A stretch of 46,114 bases of DNA from Comamonadaceae bacterium (GCA_027485285.1 JAIXRH010000097.1:1-46114), one strand, 5' to 3'; positions 1-8,863 are shown, counted from the stretch's first letter. Made by a program: numbers and translations. The notes: a model not told the origin generated them from the sequence alone.

Positions 1-1028
1 GTGAGCCATTTGCAGAAGTCGGCTTCGCTCAAATCTTTTTCAGGCACGCCCAATTTGTCGATGCGCACGCACTGAAAGTAGCTGCCTTCAGAGGGCAGCA
101 GTTCAAACTTGGTTTGGGCCAAGCCTTGGCGAAACAGGTCGCGCTTGGCGGCATAGAAGGCGGGCAACTGCAAGTAGGGCTGTGGGTCTTTCAGGAACGC
201 GGCCAAGCCGTGTTGCACAGGGGTGTTGACGGTGAACACGTTGAACTGGTGCACCTTGCGAAACTCCGCGCTGTAGGGGGCAGGTGCGGCCACGTAGCCA
301 ACTTTCCAGCCTGTGACGTGGAAGGTTTTGCCAAAGCTCGACACGATGAAGGCACGGTCGGCCAAGCCAGGAAAGCTGGATGCGCTGAGGTGCTTCAGCG
401 GGGCGTAGACCATGTGCTCGTAGACCTCGTCGCTGATGAGCACGATGTGGGTTGGGGCGAGCAGCGCTTGAAGCGTCAACATTTCTTCACGCGTCCATAC
501 GGTGGCGCTGGGGTTGTGCGGGCTGTTGACGATGATGGCGCGGGTCTTGGGCGTGATGGCCGCGGCGATTTTGTCAAAGTCGGGGCGGAAGGTGCCAGGC
601 GTGAGCGGCACGCGCACGGCCACGCCGCCCGCCATGTCGATGTTGGGGATGTAGCTGTCGTAGCAGGGCTCGAGCACGATGACCTCATCGCCTGCCCGCA
701 CCACCGCCAAGATGATGCTGAGGATGGCTTGCGTGGCGCCCGCCGTGATGGTGATTTCGCTGGTGGGGTCGTAGCGGTATTGGTAGAGCGACTCCATCTT
801 GTCGGCCACGGCTTCGCGCAGCGCGGGCACGCCGGCCATGGGCGGGTATTGGTTGAGGCCGTGGGTCATGGCGTCGTTGACGCAGGCCACCAGCTTGGGG
901 TCGCAATCAAAGTCGGGGAAGCCTTGGCCGAGGTTGACGGCGTTTTTTTCAGTGGCCAACGCAGACATGACCGTGAAGATGGTGGTGCCGATGTTGGGGA
1001 ACTTGGTGTCGAGGTGCGGTGTGGTCAT
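1..1028 (-). CDS. Pyridoxal-phosphate aminotransferase, class I/II (methionine/kynurenine type), 3' end missing
   Basis: The reading frame starts at the ATG at 1028-1026 and is still open at the window edge, giving 342 residues without the C-terminus. Visible class I aminotransferase signatures are NLGQGFPDF near residue 33, NSPHNPSATVW, and SSFGKTFHVTGWKVGY, in which Lys234 is the expected Schiff-base lysine. The order and spacing match the YbdL/kynurenine-oxoglutarate transaminase group, which acts on methionine, glutamine or aromatic amino acids in the cytoplasm. The usual Thr-Gly after NPHNP is Ser-Ala here. It starts 10 bp after the stop of the CysB-type regulator and is probably co-transcribed with it. 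The family is firm; the substrate is inferred. Confidence 0.88.
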   Translation of the reverse strand, partial: MTTPHLDTKFPNIGTTIFTVMSALATEKNAVNLGQGFPDFDCDPKLVACVNDAMTHGLNQYPPMAGVPALREAVADKMESLYQYRYDPTSEITITAGATQAILSIILAVVRAGDEVIVLEPCYDSYIPNIDMAGGVAVRVPLTPGTFRPDFDKIAAAITPKTRAIIVNSPHNPSATVWTREEMLTLQALLAPTHIVLISDEVYEHMVYAPLKHLSASSFPGLADRAFIVSSFGKTFHVTGWKVGYVAAPAPYSAEFRKVHQFNVFTVNTPVQHGLAAFLKDPQPYLQLPAFYAAKRDLFRQGLAQTKFELLPSEGSYFQCVRIDKLGVPEKDLSEADFCKWL

Positions 1029-1038
1029 GTTGCGAGGC

Positions 1039-1980
1039 TCACATGTTGAAGTCGGTGGGGTGGCCGTCGAGTGCTTTCATGATGAGGTTGCGGTCGAGGC
1101 GGTCGCTCAAGAGCGCGGCAAAGTCATACACAAAGTGGCGAATGTAGGCGCTGCGTTTGAACGCAATACGCGCGACGTTTTTGCCAAACAGCAGCGAGGC
1201 GGGGCGTGCCACGAGGTCGTCGTCCAAGCCGTCTTTCACAGCCATCTCGGCCACAATGCCCACGCCCAAACCTAAGCGCACATAGGTCTTGATCACGTCA
1301 GAATCAATCGCTTCGAGCGCAATGCGTGGTGTCAAGCCTTTGGCAGCAAAGGCTTTGTCAATGCGGGTGCGGCCAGTGAAGGAGGGGTGGTAGGTGATGA
1401 TGGGTTCAGCCGCCAAGTCTTCCAGCGTGATGCGCACTTTGCCCGCGAGCGGGTGTGACTTGGGGATGACCAACATGTGTTCCCACTCGTAGCAAGGCAG
1501 CGTCACCAGTTCGGGGTACTCAGACAGCGACTCGGTGGCAATGCCAATCTCGGCCACTTCGTCCATCACCATTTGCGCCACTTGTGCGGGCGCGCCTTGG
1601 TGCAGGCTGATGTTCACGTTGGGGTAAGCCTCGCGCAGCTTGGCCACGGGCACGGGCAGCACGTAGCGGGCTTGGGTGTGGGTGGTGGCGATGGACAAAG
1701 TGCCGCTGTCTTCGGCGCTGAACTGTTCGCCAATGCGCTTCAAGTTGCCCACTTCGCGCATGATCACCTCGATGCTGCGCAAGACGTGTTGACCTGGTTC
1801 GGTGACGCGCTTGAGGCGTTTGCCATGGCGCGAAAAGATTTCGATGCCCAGCTCTTCTTCCAGCTCAATGATGGCTTTGGACACGCCAGGCTGGGAGGTG
1901 TGCAGCGACTTGGCCACCTCGGTGAGGTTGAGGTTGCGGCGAACGGCTTCTTGGACGAAACGAAACTGATGCAGGTTCAT
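1039..1980 (-). CDS. cysB: CysB-type LysR transcriptional regulator
   Basis: This 313-aa protein has the N-terminal LysR helix-turn-helix (SLHTSQPGVSKAIIELEEEL) followed by an effector domain. It carries CysB/Cbl hallmarks: IATTHTQARYVLP, the TGRTRIDKAF segment and DSDVIKTYVRLGLGVGIV. CysB proteins activate cysteine and sulfonate assimilation genes and sense O-acetylserine or N-acetylserine. I chose the start at MNLHQFRF because CysB homologues begin there. An in-frame ATG nine codons upstream (2007) has an AAGG four bases before it and cannot be excluded. It lies 57 bp downstream of the epimerase gene on the same strand and 10 bp before the aminotransferase. CysB versus the paralogue Cbl is not resolved. 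Confidence 0.85.
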   Translation of the reverse strand: MNLHQFRFVQEAVRRNLNLTEVAKSLHTSQPGVSKAIIELEEELGIEIFSRHGKRLKRVTEPGQHVLRSIEVIMREVGNLKRIGEQFSAEDSGTLSIATTHTQARYVLPVPVAKLREAYPNVNISLHQGAPAQVAQMVMDEVAEIGIATESLSEYPELVTLPCYEWEHMLVIPKSHPLAGKVRITLEDLAAEPIITYHPSFTGRTRIDKAFAAKGLTPRIALEAIDSDVIKTYVRLGLGVGIVAEMAVKDGLDDDLVARPASLLFGKNVARIAFKRSAYIRHFVYDFAALLSDRLDRNLIMKALDGHPTDFNM

Positions 1981-2037
1981 GGTTTGGCGTTGGAATTTGC
2001 CGATCATTATGCCTTAGACATCTAACTAACCGATTCT

Positions 2038-3045
2038 TTATGCTTTGTAATAACCTCGGTACCACGCAACAAACCGAGCCATGCCCGTCTGCAAAGACGT
2101 GGCGGGCGTGAAGCCAATGCAGGCTTCCAGCTGGGTGGTGTCGGCAAAGGTGGCCGTCACGTCGCCGGGCTGGGCGGGCTTCATGATTTTGGTGGCTTCC
2201 ACGCCCACGGCTTGCTCGATGGTGTGCACAAAGTCCATGAGTTGAACGGGGTCCGAGTTGCCAATGTTCAGCACGCGGTAGGGTGCCCAGCTTTCAGCAC
2301 AGCCGGGTTCTTGGCCTTTGGCAAAGGTTTGTGGCACGGGTGGGCGGTCGAGCACACGCAGTGCGGATTCGACAATGTCGTCCACATACGTGAAGTCGCG
2401 CATTTGCTGCCCGTGGTTGTAAATCTCGATGGGCTGCCCTTTGAGGATGGCATCCGCAAATTTGAAAGGTGCCATGTCGGGGCGACCCCACGGTCCATAC
2501 ACCGTGAAAAAGCGCAAGCCCGTGGTGGGTGTGCCGTACAAGTGGCTGTAGGTGTGGGCCATCAGTTCGTTGGCGCGTTTGGTGGCGGCGTACAAGCTGA
2601 CGGGGTGGTCAACGGGGTCTGATTCTTTGAAGGGCAGTTTTTCGTTGCCGCCGTACACGCTGGAGCTGCTGGCGTAGGCCAGGTGCTTGACTTGCCAGTG
2701 GCGGGACCATTCCAGAATGTTCAAGAAAGCGACCAAGTTGGATTGCGCGTACACATGCGGATGGTCGATGGAGTAGCGCACGCCTGGCTGCGCGGCGAGG
2801 TGCAGAATGGTCTCGGGACGCCAAGTGCCTAGCTGGCTTTCAATGGCCGCCATGTTGACCAAGTCTTCTTCGATGAAGCGGAAATTGGGCTGACCCAGCA
2901 ACTGTTGCATGCGCGCGTGCTTGAGCTTGACGTCGTAATAGGGGGTGAAGTTGTCAATGCCAACCACCTCGTCGCCACGGGCCAAGAGTCGTTGGGCCGC
3001 ATGCATGCCGATGAAGCCGGCGCAACCAGTGAGGAGTACTTTCAT
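2038..3045 (-). CDS. NAD-dependent UDP-glucuronate 4-epimerase (LpsL/GAE type)
   Basis: This 335-aa extended short-chain dehydrogenase has the NAD-binding GCAGFIG motif at residues 7-13, a serine stretch followed by VYGG near residue 131, and the catalytic YAATK at 152-156. DNFTPYYDVKLK near residue 31 and RDFTYVDDIV resemble UDP-glucuronate 4-epimerases, which convert UDP-GlcA to UDP-GalA. The frame remains open further upstream to 3351, but MKVLLTGCAGFIG is the natural N-terminus. It is the last gene of the cluster that begins with UDP-glucose dehydrogenase, which would supply its substrate. A UDP-glucose 4-epimerase role is less likely from the overall motifs, but only an alignment would settle it. 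Confidence 0.85.
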   Translation of the reverse strand: MKVLLTGCAGFIGMHAAQRLLARGDEVVGIDNFTPYYDVKLKHARMQQLLGQPNFRFIEEDLVNMAAIESQLGTWRPETILHLAAQPGVRYSIDHPHVYAQSNLVAFLNILEWSRHWQVKHLAYASSSSVYGGNEKLPFKESDPVDHPVSLYAATKRANELMAHTYSHLYGTPTTGLRFFTVYGPWGRPDMAPFKFADAILKGQPIEIYNHGQQMRDFTYVDDIVESALRVLDRPPVPQTFAKGQEPGCAESWAPYRVLNIGNSDPVQLMDFVHTIEQAVGVEATKIMKPAQPGDVTATFADTTQLEACIGFTPATSLQTGMARFVAWYRGYYKA

Positions 3046-3077
3046 GCGGGCATTGTCCCGCAAAAAGTGAGGCTGAA

Positions 3078-3764
3078 TCAGGGCCGCGTCTTGTGCCTGC
3101 GTCTTGCGCGCCACTGCACATAGCTCCAGCGTGAGGCCCACGCGCAGCCCCACAGCAGCAAGCCGCCAAACAACACATCGCCTAAAAAGTGGCCGCCTTG
3201 GGCCATGCGCACCCAGCCCAACACCAAGCCTGCCGCCCAGCCCATGACGATCCAGCGGCGTCGCGTGCGTGTGTTGGCCAGTGCACCCACGGCAATCAGC
3301 ACAAAGCCCGTGCCCGCATGGCCACTCATGAAGGAGCAGTTGGTGTTGCATCCAGAGCTAGGCACCAAGGGCGAGGTGTAGGTTTCAGTGCCGCCCAAGG
3401 CCGTGATTTGGCTGGGCCGTGCACGGCCCCAGTTGTCTTTGAAACCCACATGCAAGATGAGCCACAAGCCCACGACCAAGCCGACGAGCAAGGCAACTGT
3501 TTTGCGGCGTGTGGCAGGGGTCAATCGGCCCCGTGCAAAAACCAGCATGAGCAAGCAGATCAACAGCATGGCGCGACCCACCCTGGGCACGCTCATGTGC
3601 CAAGTTTCCACCCAGGGCCATTGGTCAGCATCAAATCCAAGACCTGGGGTGTAAAACCAACGGGCCACGGTCAGATCCAAATCCGGCCAGACCAGATACA
3701 CCGCCAGGCAGATCAGGGTCAGGGCAAACCATGTTTGCACTTCGCGGCGTTGGGGACGTGTCAT
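3078..3764 (-). CDS. PAP2-family membrane phosphatase (possible lipid A phosphatase)
   Basis: This 228-aa membrane protein carries the three PAP2 phosphatase motifs: KDNWGRARP at residues 109-117, SGHAG at 147-151 and RMAQGGHFLGD at 186-196. The usual Pro before SGH is Met here (CSFMSGHAG). Hydrophobic stretches lie near residues 12-26, 63-76, 89-107, 152-163 and 173-185. Family members remove phosphate from lipid A (LpxE, LpxF), undecaprenyl pyrophosphate or phosphatidylglycerophosphate on the periplasmic side. Its ATG overlaps the stop of the upstream GT39 gene in an ATGA, indicating translational coupling, and the epimerase follows after 32 bp. A role on lipid A is inferred from the neighbours. 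Confidence 0.8.
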   Translation of the reverse strand: MTRPQRREVQTWFALTLICLAVYLVWPDLDLTVARWFYTPGLGFDADQWPWVETWHMSVPRVGRAMLLICLLMLVFARGRLTPATRRKTVALLVGLVVGLWLILHVGFKDNWGRARPSQITALGGTETYTSPLVPSSGCNTNCSFMSGHAGTGFVLIAVGALANTRTRRRWIVMGWAAGLVLGWVRMAQGGHFLGDVLFGGLLLWGCAWASRWSYVQWRARRRHKTRP

Positions 3765-5326
3765 GGCTTCGTGTGTTGGGTTTGCAGCAACCAAACTTGA
3801 AGTGTGATGCGGCCTGAATGCGCCTGTGCGAGTTGGCGTGCGTTGGGGTATCGGCTCAGCAGCTGGGGGTGTGGCTCTCCTGGGTTGATCCACACCACGG
3901 CAGGATCGGTGGCGTCGGCAGGCCAAGGCTGCTTCCACTCAAAGTGGTGATGCACGCTGCCATCCGTGTTCCAGGCATACAGCTTGGGCTCCAGCGTGCG
4001 AAGGCTGTAGGCGGCTTGCACCAAGGTGCTGCGGTCGCCGGTCAGCCAAGGCACATCTCGGTAGGGCTCTAGGGTGGGCTTGAGGGCTAGCAAAGAGGCA
4101 TCCCAGCCGCGCATGCGGCCCCAGATGTCCCACTTCGACTGGTTGGGCTGGGTTTGCACGCCCACCCATTGTTTGATGTCGCCACCCGTGGCGATGAAAC
4201 CACTCAGCACACAGCCTGCGACACAGGCCCAGACAAAGCGGGTGAGTGAAAGCTGCCACCGGTTGGCTGAGCAGGCCAACCACAAGCACACACCCAAGGC
4301 CATGGGCACCGACCAGTTGATGAGGGCTTTGGAGTTGAGGGCTTGAACCAAGCCCAACGCCAAGATAGGGCATGAAAAAGCCAAGGCGTAGACGCCAGGT
4401 GTCCAGAGGCGGGTCTGAGGGGTCTCGCGCTCGTTGGCGTGTGTCAAGCCGTCGGGGGCTGAGGTGGCTAAGTCATGGGCGCGTTGTTTGCGCCACACCC
4501 AAAAGCACAGCAGCCAGACGCTGGGGCCCAAAATCAACAATTGACCCAACGAAAACTCTAAGCCTGACGTCAACAGCCGACGCCAGCCGCCCGCGCCTTG
4601 GGCCACCGTCGAGCCCGTTTCTTGCACGGTGATTTCCAGCGTGTGTTGCGCTGTCGGCCATTGGTTGGCCACGTTCCAAAACAAGTGAGGCAGCAGCACC
4701 AACACGGCCACCGCGCTGGCAAGCAGGCCACCTAAAAAAATGCGGCGACGCTGCGAGGCGGGTGCCGCTGCCAACAGCCACAACGCTGAGATGCCAAGAG
4801 CCAAGGCGCTGTATTTTGACAACACACCTAGGCCCAAACTCAGTCCGCAAGCGACCCACCAAAAAGTGGCACGGTGGCCTGATGCGTGCGACGCTTGCCA
4901 AAGGGTGAGCATGCACAGCGCCCAAAACAAGGTGAGGGGTGCATCGGTGGTGACGCTCAAGCCCAACAAGCCTGACACCAAGGTGGCTGAAAACAAGCCG
5001 CCCGCATAGATGGCGGTGCGCATGCCACTGATGCGATAAGCCAACCAGCCCAGCACCCAGGCGCTGAGAATCCAACACGTCATGGCCAAGGCCTTCACGC
5101 CCAGGAGTGAATCGCCAAACAGGGCGGTGGAGGCCGTGATGAGTGCCACCAACACGGGCGGCTTTGAAAAGTAGCCCCATTGCAGATCGCGCGACCACAG
5201 CCAGTATTGGGCTTCGTCCACATGCAAACCCGCACCGCTGAGCGTGAACTCGAACATGCGCAAGCCCAACAAGGCAAACGACAGCAACGCGAGGATCGCA
5301 ATCGTAGAAATGGAGGGGCGGTTCAT
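3761..5326 (-). CDS. GT39-family polyprenyl-phosphate-sugar glycosyltransferase (ArnT/RgtA-like)
   Basis: This 521-aa polytopic protein has the acidic HVDEAQYWLW motif near residues 35-44, in the first periplasmic loop after TM1, followed by WGYFSKPPVLVALITAS. This is the pattern of GT39/PMT_2 transferases such as ArnT and RgtA, which move a sugar from a polyprenyl phosphate to a periplasmic acceptor, usually lipid A or core. Many hydrophobic segments follow, then a soluble C-terminal region. The start at 5326 (MNRPSIS) lies 22 bp after the stop of the other GT39 gene, although the frame stays open upstream to 5401. Its 3' end overlaps the PAP2 gene by 4 bp. Sugar and acceptor are inferred. 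Confidence 0.82.
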   Translation of the reverse strand: MNRPSISTIAILALLSFALLGLRMFEFTLSGAGLHVDEAQYWLWSRDLQWGYFSKPPVLVALITASTALFGDSLLGVKALAMTCWILSAWVLGWLAYRISGMRTAIYAGGLFSATLVSGLLGLSVTTDAPLTLFWALCMLTLWQASHASGHRATFWWVACGLSLGLGVLSKYSALALGISALWLLAAAPASQRRRIFLGGLLASAVAVLVLLPHLFWNVANQWPTAQHTLEITVQETGSTVAQGAGGWRRLLTSGLEFSLGQLLILGPSVWLLCFWVWRKQRAHDLATSAPDGLTHANERETPQTRLWTPGVYALAFSCPILALGLVQALNSKALINWSVPMALGVCLWLACSANRWQLSLTRFVWACVAGCVLSGFIATGGDIKQWVGVQTQPNQSKWDIWGRMRGWDASLLALKPTLEPYRDVPWLTGDRSTLVQAAYSLRTLEPKLYAWNTDGSVHHHFEWKQPWPADATDPAVVWINPGEPHPQLLSRYPNARQLAQAHSGRITLQVWLLQTQHTKP

Positions 5327-5348
5327 AGCGCAGCGATGGAAAAAGGGC

Positions 5349-6911
5349 TCAGAGCAAAGGCTTGAGCAGCAACAATCCGCGATGGCTGTGGGCGGTTGCA
5401 TAGCGGTTCATGTCTAGCCCCTCCACGCGGTCGTGGCGCACGATGACCCAGTCGGTCGCTGCGGGGGGCTGCTGCGTGGTGGGGGTGCCCAAGTAAAAAG
5501 CAAAGCTGGGTTGGTGCATGCGCCACTGCACGATGCGCGCGTCGGGATGGTGTTGGCGAGCCCAAGTAGCTACCTCTTGAAATGGCGCTTGCAACACTTG
5601 GCCCAACCAAGGAATGACAACGCCCACCCACAGCATACTGACCAGCCAAACGCAGGCCATGAGCCGCGCCCACGCGTCACCGCGCCAAATGAGGGCCAGC
5701 CACACACCTGCCGCAGCCACACAAGCGGCAGCGACATGAACCCAAAAACCATTGGGCGCACTTGCGAGCAAGGGTTGCACCCAGGAGTCGGTGACTGTGG
5801 TGGCGCCCCACGCTGCAATGAAAGGGACGGCAAAAGCAAGCGCGCAAGACAGCGCGGCAGAGACCCACAGCGCAGCCTGCCAAGCCACAGATGCGGGATG
5901 CTTGACAGACTGAGCCACGATCAACAAGACCAAGGGGGCCAAGCCATACAGCATGTAGTGCGGCAGTTTGGTGCCAGAGAGCGAAAAAAAGCCCAGCACA
6001 AACAACACCCAAATCCACAAAAAGCGCTGCAAAGGCTGAGCCCACTGAGTGATGACACTGCCAATCAAACGCACACACCAAGGGGACCACGGCAGCAACA
6101 ACACAGGCAAGACCACCAGGTAGTAAAGCGGGTTGCCACCGTGCCCCTCAAGAGTTCCCGTGAATCTTTGCACGTTGTGTTTGAGAAAGAAGCCCTCGAC
6201 AAAAGCCATCTCGTGACGCTGCAGAGCATAGAGGTACCAAGGCGCAGCAATGACGATCAAAAGTAGCCAGCCTTTGGGCTCCCAAAGTGCTTGCCAAGCG
6301 GTACGGCCACGGTTGGTGATCAACGACCAAATGAGCAAGGTGACGCCTGGAATCAGCAGCGCCACTGGGCCTTTGGTCAGCAGTCCCAGAGCACACCACA
6401 CATAAGCCCAACGCAAAGCAGTGCGAGAGCCTGTGTAGGCAAAGTTCCACAAGCACAAACCCGTGCCAATCAGCAAGGCATTGAGCATGCCGTCAGCGGT
6501 GGCGGCGCGGCCAATGGCCAACAGACCCAAGCTTGAGCCCAGCATGAACGCAGCGCGTTGCCCAGCGGCTTCGCCCCATTGCTGGGCAGCAAAACGCCAC
6601 ACGGCAAACGTGGCAGCTAGCACCGCCAGAGCGGAAGGCAGGCGAGCCACCCAGTCATGCGGGCCGAGCACGGCCATCAGAGCCGCTTGGCACCAATAAA
6701 TGAAGATGGGTTTGTCAAAGCGATCTGCGCCGTTGAGGGTGGTGTGTCCCCAATCGCCAGAGGCCAGCATTTCGCGTGAAGCTTCAGCAAACGCCCCTTC
6801 GTCCACATCAAACAGAGGCGCACCTGCCAAGCGAACCAAATACAGGCTCAGCAGGGCGAGAACGACCCAGGCGGCGCTGGTCCAGCGAAGGGGGTTGCAG
6901 GAATGGATCAT
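5349..6911 (-). CDS. Second GT39-family glycosyltransferase (ArnT/RgtA-like)
   Basis: This 520-aa multi-pass membrane protein has LFDVDEGAFAEASREML at residues 34-50, the characteristic acidic loop of GT39 enzymes, and then FDKPIFIYW. The DEG..AEA pattern is closer to ArnT (DETRYAEI-type) than that of its neighbour at 3761-5326, so the two are probably not recent duplicates and may serve different acceptor positions. It would act at the periplasmic face using a polyprenyl-phosphate sugar. Its start codon overlaps the stop of the GT2 gene (ATGA at 6911-6908). Without its own motif-matched homologue the sugar cannot be read from sequence; galacturonic acid is inferred from the cluster. Confidence 0.83.
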   Translation of the reverse strand: MIHSCNPLRWTSAAWVVLALLSLYLVRLAGAPLFDVDEGAFAEASREMLASGDWGHTTLNGADRFDKPIFIYWCQAALMAVLGPHDWVARLPSALAVLAATFAVWRFAAQQWGEAAGQRAAFMLGSSLGLLAIGRAATADGMLNALLIGTGLCLWNFAYTGSRTALRWAYVWCALGLLTKGPVALLIPGVTLLIWSLITNRGRTAWQALWEPKGWLLLIVIAAPWYLYALQRHEMAFVEGFFLKHNVQRFTGTLEGHGGNPLYYLVVLPVLLLPWSPWCVRLIGSVITQWAQPLQRFLWIWVLFVLGFFSLSGTKLPHYMLYGLAPLVLLIVAQSVKHPASVAWQAALWVSAALSCALAFAVPFIAAWGATTVTDSWVQPLLASAPNGFWVHVAAACVAAAGVWLALIWRGDAWARLMACVWLVSMLWVGVVIPWLGQVLQAPFQEVATWARQHHPDARIVQWRMHQPSFAFYLGTPTTQQPPAATDWVIVRHDRVEGLDMNRYATAHSHRGLLLLKPLL

Positions 6912-7921
6912 GCGGCTGCGGTATGCCAGCCCTCAGTGGGTTCGGGCGTGTTGTTGTGCATCACGTGGTAAGAGCGTGCGCCACTTTGGTCAAAGTAGCT
7001 GCGCATCAAGATTTCGGCCAACACGCCCGTGGTCAGCATTTGCACGCCAGCCAGCAAAGCAAAAAAGCCCAGCCAAAGCAATGGGCGGCCGCCCACTTGT
7101 TCGCCAAACAATTTCAAAAGCCCCAGGTAGGCCAAGACCAAGCTGCCCACTGCCGAAAAGATCAGGCCAATGCCGCCAAAGAAATGGCCTGGGCGCGTGC
7201 CAAAGCGCAAGAAGAAGTACATGGCCAACAAGTCAACGATCACACGAAACGTGCGGGAGATGCCGTATTTGGACTCGCCCAACAGGCGTGCGTGGTGACG
7301 CACAGGTTCTTCGGCCATGCGGCGCGGCGAGGTGACCGTGGCCAACCAAGCTGGAATGAAACGGTGCATTTCGCCGTACAACCGCACTTTGCGAAGCACT
7401 TCGCCGCGAAAGGCTTTGAGGCTGCAACCCAAGTCTTTGAAGTCAAGGCCTGAGACTTTGCGAATCAGGGTGTTGGCAATCAGGGAAGGGAACTTGCGCA
7501 AAATGAAGCCATCTTGTCGCTTTTGACGCCAACCGGCCACCATGTCAAGGTCTTCATTCAGCAAACGCGCGACCAGCTTGGGGATGTCGCGTGGGTCATT
7601 TTGCAAATCGCCGTCCATGGTGACGATCACATCACCCCGCGCAGCGTCAATGCCAGCTTGCATGGCGGCGGTTTGTTTGAAGTTGCGGCGCAGCTCGACC
7701 ACGCGGATGTGTGGGCCAATTTCTTTGGCGCGTTTGAGCAAGGCGACCACCGTGTTGTCTGAGCTGCCATCGTCGACCAAAATCAATTCCCAGGGCATGG
7801 GGTAGTGGCTCAACGCCTCTTGCACCGCGTCAATTTGCAAAGGTGCGTTTTCTTGTTCGTTGTACATGGGCACAACCACCGACAAGGTGTGCTGCGGCAT
7901 GGGGGCAATGGCGTCTGACAT
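6908..7921 (-). CDS. GT2 polyprenyl-phosphate sugar synthase (ArnC/RgtE/GtrB-like)
   Basis: This 337-aa protein starts with a GT-A fold: SVVVPMYNEQENAPL at residues 14-28, LILVDDGSSDNT at 47-58 and the metal-binding TMDGDLQNDP at 101-110 with DGD at 103-105. Two C-terminal membrane segments lie at about 242-264 and 278-300. This is the architecture of ArnC, RgtE, GtrB and dolichyl-phosphate-mannose synthase-like enzymes, which transfer a sugar from a nucleotide donor to undecaprenyl or dodecaprenyl phosphate on the cytoplasmic side. It lies between the putative flippase and the GT39 genes, which would use its product. The donor may be UDP-GalA or UDP-GlcA (inference). Confidence 0.88.
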   Translation of the reverse strand: MSDAIAPMPQHTLSVVVPMYNEQENAPLQIDAVQEALSHYPMPWELILVDDGSSDNTVVALLKRAKEIGPHIRVVELRRNFKQTAAMQAGIDAARGDVIVTMDGDLQNDPRDIPKLVARLLNEDLDMVAGWRQKRQDGFILRKFPSLIANTLIRKVSGLDFKDLGCSLKAFRGEVLRKVRLYGEMHRFIPAWLATVTSPRRMAEEPVRHHARLLGESKYGISRTFRVIVDLLAMYFFLRFGTRPGHFFGGIGLIFSAVGSLVLAYLGLLKLFGEQVGGRPLLWLGFFALLAGVQMLTTGVLAEILMRSYFDQSGARSYHVMHNNTPEPTEGWHTAAA

Positions 7922-7933
7922 GATGTGAAAACC

Positions 7934-8863
7934 CTATTGAGAAAATGTGACTGGCGCCCCGTCTAGGCGATGCAGCGGTTTTTGGCTCCAGCCCAACATG
8001 CGAGCCAAGGTGGCCGATCCCACCGTGACGGCCAGTGCCATCAAATGCACAGCCAAAGCCGTGGCGGCGATGTCGGTCCAAGGCAAAGAAGCTGTCCATT
8101 GGATGCCAAAAATGACACCGCCTTCATAGGGCCCAAACCCTGCTGGGGGTTGCAGAGGAAGTGTAGCGGCGAGCTCACCGCCCACAGAGCCGTGCAAGGC
8201 GGTGCGGAAATTGATGGGGAGCATGACCCAGAGCGGCCAAGCAATGGCGCAGGCTTTGACAATCCAATTGGAAATGGCGTAAATCCAGCTTTCCCAAGCA
8301 GGCGGTGGGGCTTGGAAGGGCTCGGTGCCTTCTTTGCGCGACATGCGGTACATCAGCCAGGTCCAGCTCAAAGGCAAGAGCCACATGGCCAGCACCATCA
8401 TGACCACCGCGAGTGCCACACTGATTTCAATAGAAAAAGGGGCAAACAAAGCAAGGGACAAACCGCCCAACACGGCCATGTCTTGCACACGCAACCTGAG
8501 CAAACTGATGCTGGCTTGGCGGATAGAAATGCCCCCTTGTCGGTGCAACACCCACACATAAATGGCTTCGCCGCCACGCATGGGCACCAGCACCACCCAG
8601 GCGCTGTGGCGCACCATCAGGCCCCAGGCCTCGCGCCAACCCATGTTGAGGGTGTCGCGCCATTCCATGCGCACGCGACCCGCCCGAAGCAGATGACTGC
8701 CGGCCATGCCAAGCGCGCTGACCAGCCACACATACAGGGGCACGCGCTGCCAAGCCGCCACGGCCACCGGCCAATCGACAGCTTGCAGCATCCACGCCAT
8801 GATGGCGATGGCAGCTAAGGTGACGACGGTGGACGCCCAGAGTTTTTTGGAAGATTTGTTCAT
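7934..8863 (-). CDS. UPF0104/LPG-synthase-TM family integral membrane protein, putative lipid-sugar flippase
   Basis: This 309-aa polytopic membrane protein resembles the transmembrane domain family of lysylphosphatidylglycerol synthase (PF03706/UPF0104). It has an early TM (residues 10-26), a Gly/Arg-rich cytoplasmic region (HLLRAGRVRMEW), VLVPMRGGEAIYVWVLHRQG and the late family signature PPAGFGPYEGG near residue 240. Stand-alone members have no catalytic synthase domain and are usually suspected of moving lipid-linked molecules. Its start overlaps the stop of the upstream PAP2 gene by ATGA, and the GT2 gene follows 12 bp later. This position suggests it flips the polyprenyl-phosphate sugar across the inner membrane. 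That role is inference only. Confidence 0.72.
   Translation of the reverse strand: MNKSSKKLWASTVVTLAAIAIMAWMLQAVDWPVAVAAWQRVPLYVWLVSALGMAGSHLLRAGRVRMEWRDTLNMGWREAWGLMVRHSAWVVLVPMRGGEAIYVWVLHRQGGISIRQASISLLRLRVQDMAVLGGLSLALFAPFSIEISVALAVVMMVLAMWLLPLSWTWLMYRMSRKEGTEPFQAPPPAWESWIYAISNWIVKACAIAWPLWVMLPINFRTALHGSVGGELAATLPLQPPAGFGPYEGGVIFGIQWTASLPWTDIAATALAVHLMALAVTVGSATLARMLGWSQKPLHRLDGAPVTFSQ

Noticed and set aside
114-1049. Long plus-strand open frame of 311 codons opposite the aminotransferase
   Set aside because: Its product is His/Val/Gly-rich with no family motif, while the minus strand encodes a clear aminotransferase through the same bases. It is a shadow of high-GC codon usage.
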